From: CAZSDW01 sp964605705
GTDB lineage: Bacteria > Fidelibacterota > UBA2242
Direction: 5' to 3'
NCBI GenBank assembly: GCA_964605705.1
Contig: CAZSDW010000060.1
Coordinates: 1-16,160, forward strand
Length of the DNA: 16,160 nt
The notes beneath the pieces were generated by a model. That model was not told the DNA's origin. It saw nothing but the letters and a program-made list of their open reading frames with translations, and made no database searches. The translations under genes and the position numbers were made by a program. This document shows, piece by piece, positions 14,765 through 16,160 of this stretch. Every line of letters starts with the position of its first letter. The first letter of the stretch is position 1.

Positions 14765-15640
14765 TCATATCTTGCCTTTTGCAAATCTATTTGCTGTAAG
14801 ATACGTGTAACTTTTCTGCACCCCATCGAAAATATCGCCTCCGTATTCATCGAATTCTACAATCATCCATTCAATATTTTTCCCTCCAGCTTTCGCAATA
14901 CCGGTGAAATCGACGGTGCCTTCTCCAGCCGGAACCTGTTGATAGCCTGTCGGTCCTTTTAGGGCGGGACCATCTTTGATATGCAGCAGCGGCGCACGCT
15001 CTGCAAAGTCACGAACCACTTTGACCGGATCCTGTCCGCCGGTTTTTGCCCAATACACGTCAATTTCAAAAAAGATCTCAGGATCCAGATTTTCAAGTAA
15101 ATAATAAAAGGGATAATAAGATCCGGTTTTTTCAAACTCCCACCAATGATTATGCAGACCGAATTGAAGTCCTTCAGTTTTTAATGAAGCAGCAATATCG
15201 TTATACACATCCACTGTATATTTTATTGCATCCGGAGTTTTATATTTATTGTCCTGTGGCCAACCATGATATACCATCCTGTTACTTTTATAGGCTTCTG
15301 CCATTTTTAGCGTCACATCACGATCAAAGCCAACGGGCAACTCGCAATGACAACTTATGACCTCCAGACCGACTTCTCCGATTGATTTGGCAGCAACTTT
15401 TAATGGAATATTTTCAGGCAAGAAATAGGTTTCCACGCCGACATAGCCCATATCGGCAATCTTTTTTATCGTAGTACCAAAATCTGTTTCAATTGCTTCT
15501 CGGACGCTATAGAGTTGGATGCCAATTTTCGCTGTAATATTTTCTTTTGTAAAGATATTGCAGCCGGGAATAGTCAAGGCAGCACCGCTCAACACCAATA
15601 CTCTGATAAAATCTCTTCTTGAATATTCTGATATTAACAT
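14765..15640 (-). CDS. Tat-exported sugar isomerase/epimerase (AP-endonuclease 2-like TIM barrel), probable lipoprotein
   Basis: A 291-residue xylose-isomerase-like TIM barrel. The start is a twin-arginine signal: YSRRDFI (6-12), hydrophobic VLVLSGAALTIPG, then Cys27 in LTIPGC, which looks like a lipobox, so the mature enzyme may be a lipoprotein outside the cytoplasm. Barrel motifs are KIGIQLYSVREAI (38-50), GYVGVETY (65-72), EVISCHC (93-99), GLHNHWWEFE (161-170; His163/His165), FFEIDVYW (190-197, Asp194), LLHIKDG (218-224, His220) and MIVEFDEYG (259-267, Glu262). These His, Asp and Glu side chains supply the usual divalent-metal site. Substrates of exported members are not phosphosugars by default; a keto-sugar is one guess. 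AGGAGAGG lies 8 bases before the ATG. It leads a run of three minus-strand genes. Confidence 0.9.
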   Translation of the reverse strand: MLISEYSRRDFIRVLVLSGAALTIPGCNIFTKENITAKIGIQLYSVREAIETDFGTTIKKIADMGYVGVETYFLPENIPLKVAAKSIGEVGLEVISCHCELPVGFDRDVTLKMAEAYKSNRMVYHGWPQDNKYKTPDAIKYTVDVYNDIAASLKTEGLQFGLHNHWWEFEKTGSYYPFYYLLENLDPEIFFEIDVYWAKTGGQDPVKVVRDFAERAPLLHIKDGPALKGPTGYQQVPAGEGTVDFTGIAKAGGKNIEWMIVEFDEYGGDIFDGVQKSYTYLTANRFAKGKI

Positions 15641-16070
15641 TTTTGTTTCCTCTCCTATAGTATTGATTTGAAAATCTTTAATTTAAATTTCAGGGAATGA
15701 GCCGGTGATTTAAACAGACTAGTTTTTTATCTTCCACTTTTGCAGAACCGCCTTCCTTTCTATGGCTACGCTTCCATCTATCCCGTTCCGACACATCGGA
15801 TCGTACTGCGGTATAAAATTGTTTGTCCCCATAGAAGTTGCTACCACATTTCGTGCTTATTTTATTGTAATAATCTTTTAAGGTCAAGATGATTCCAAAA
15901 TAAACCAAACAAATTTCTATCGCGAAGAGATTCGTCAAAGTTGCAGGCGTTTATATAAAAAAGTATCACCCAAACCGTATTAAAACCTGATAAAATCTGG
16001 AATTGGGAAGCATAGACATTTTAATAAATATTTGTATAGATTTGAGTAGTAAGTCTGCATTTTCTCGTCA
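15641..16070. other. AT-rich non-coding stretch with a denser island at about 15711-15850
   Basis: This gap has no gene I can defend. Most of it is very AT-rich and likely holds the promoter of the isomerase operon. Within it, about 15711-15850 is visibly richer in G and C. That island contains the hairpin TCCGA-CACA-TCGGA (15786-15799) and a wider pair, CTATGG (15770-15775) with CCATAG (15829-15834). An 82-codon frame on the minus strand (15690-15938) passes through it, but the first half is AT-biased and the product matches no family I know. A structured RNA, a dispersed repeat or a decayed gene are all possible. Confidence 0.4.
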
Positions 16071-16105
16071 AGAAAATAAAAACACCTTCGACAATAGGAA
16101 GGTGT
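16071..16105 (-). terminator. intrinsic terminator after tRNA-Val
   Basis: ACACCTTC (16082-16089) and GAAGGTGT (16098-16105) form a perfect eight-pair stem with an eight-base loop. On the minus strand it is followed at once by TTTTTATTTTCTTG. It starts 10 bases beyond the 3' end of the tRNA-Val gene, which is the position expected for its terminator. Confidence 0.88.
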
Positions 16106-16115
16106 CAATAGGGTG

Positions 16116-16160
16116 TGGGCGCTACAAGATTCGAACTTGTGACCCCCTGCTTGTAAGGCA
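16116..16160 (-). tRNA. tRNA-Val (anticodon UAC), 5' part cut by the window edge
   Basis: The visible 3' part reads, on the minus strand, the anticodon loop CTTACAA (anticodon TAC, valine codon GTA), anticodon stem half GCAGG, a GGGTC variable region, the T arm ACAAG-TTCGAAT-CTTGT, acceptor half AGCGCCC and discriminator A. CCA is not encoded. The D arm and the 5' acceptor half lie beyond position 16160. Confidence 0.93.

Noticed and set aside
15690..15938. 82-codon minus-strand frame as a protein gene
   Set aside because: No ribosome site or family match, and half of it is biased AT-rich sequence. I keep the region only as an unexplained island.

Overview
The window reads as chromosomal DNA from a Gram-negative bacterium, probably in or near the FCB superphylum (Bacteroidota, Calditrichota, KSB1 or Marinimicrobia-like lineages). 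The evidence is a patatin phospholipase with POTRA repeats and an outer-membrane barrel, a secreted amidase-like protein with golvesin-like and fibronectin III domains, a DUF1460 cell-wall amidase, unfused SpmA/SpmB proteins, and a twin-arginine sugar isomerase with a lipobox. The phylum assignment is inference from gene types, not a measurement. Several genes have a recognisable Shine-Dalgarno sequence (for example AAGGAGG before the E2-like gene). There is no phage, insertion sequence, CRISPR array or obvious island in the window.

Layout, left to right: a tRNA-Thr(CGU) gene (+). Then rlmN with a small membrane-protein gene downstream of it (-). Then a probable operon (+) of a secreted beta-propeller-like protein, spmA and spmB. 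Then a stand-alone E2-type acyltransferase (-), divergent from a secreted DUF1460 NlpC/P60-type amidase gene (+). The next three genes (-) are transcribed in the order PAP2 phosphatase, split amidase-like multidomain protein, patatin-barrel protein, with the last two joined by an ATGA stop/start overlap. The patatin gene meets the DUF1460 gene tail to tail with a 4-base overlap. A 243-base spacer with two bulged hairpins follows. The next three genes (-) are transcribed as sugar isomerase, 190-residue protein of unknown function, ConA-like/PD40 lipoprotein. The right edge is an AT-rich non-coding stretch and a truncated tRNA-Val(UAC) gene (-) with a clear intrinsic terminator.

Two themes stand out. 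The centre (5.1-12.4 kb) looks like a cell-envelope remodelling neighbourhood: two unrelated peptidoglycan-amidase folds, a lipid phosphatase and an outer-membrane lipase. The right side (12.6-15.6 kb) looks like an exported carbohydrate module: two proteins with export signals plus a protein family I recognise only by pattern. Neither is proven to be a new system. The split amidase/patatin/PAP2 cassette and the isomerase/unknown/PD40 cassette are the best candidates for follow-up.
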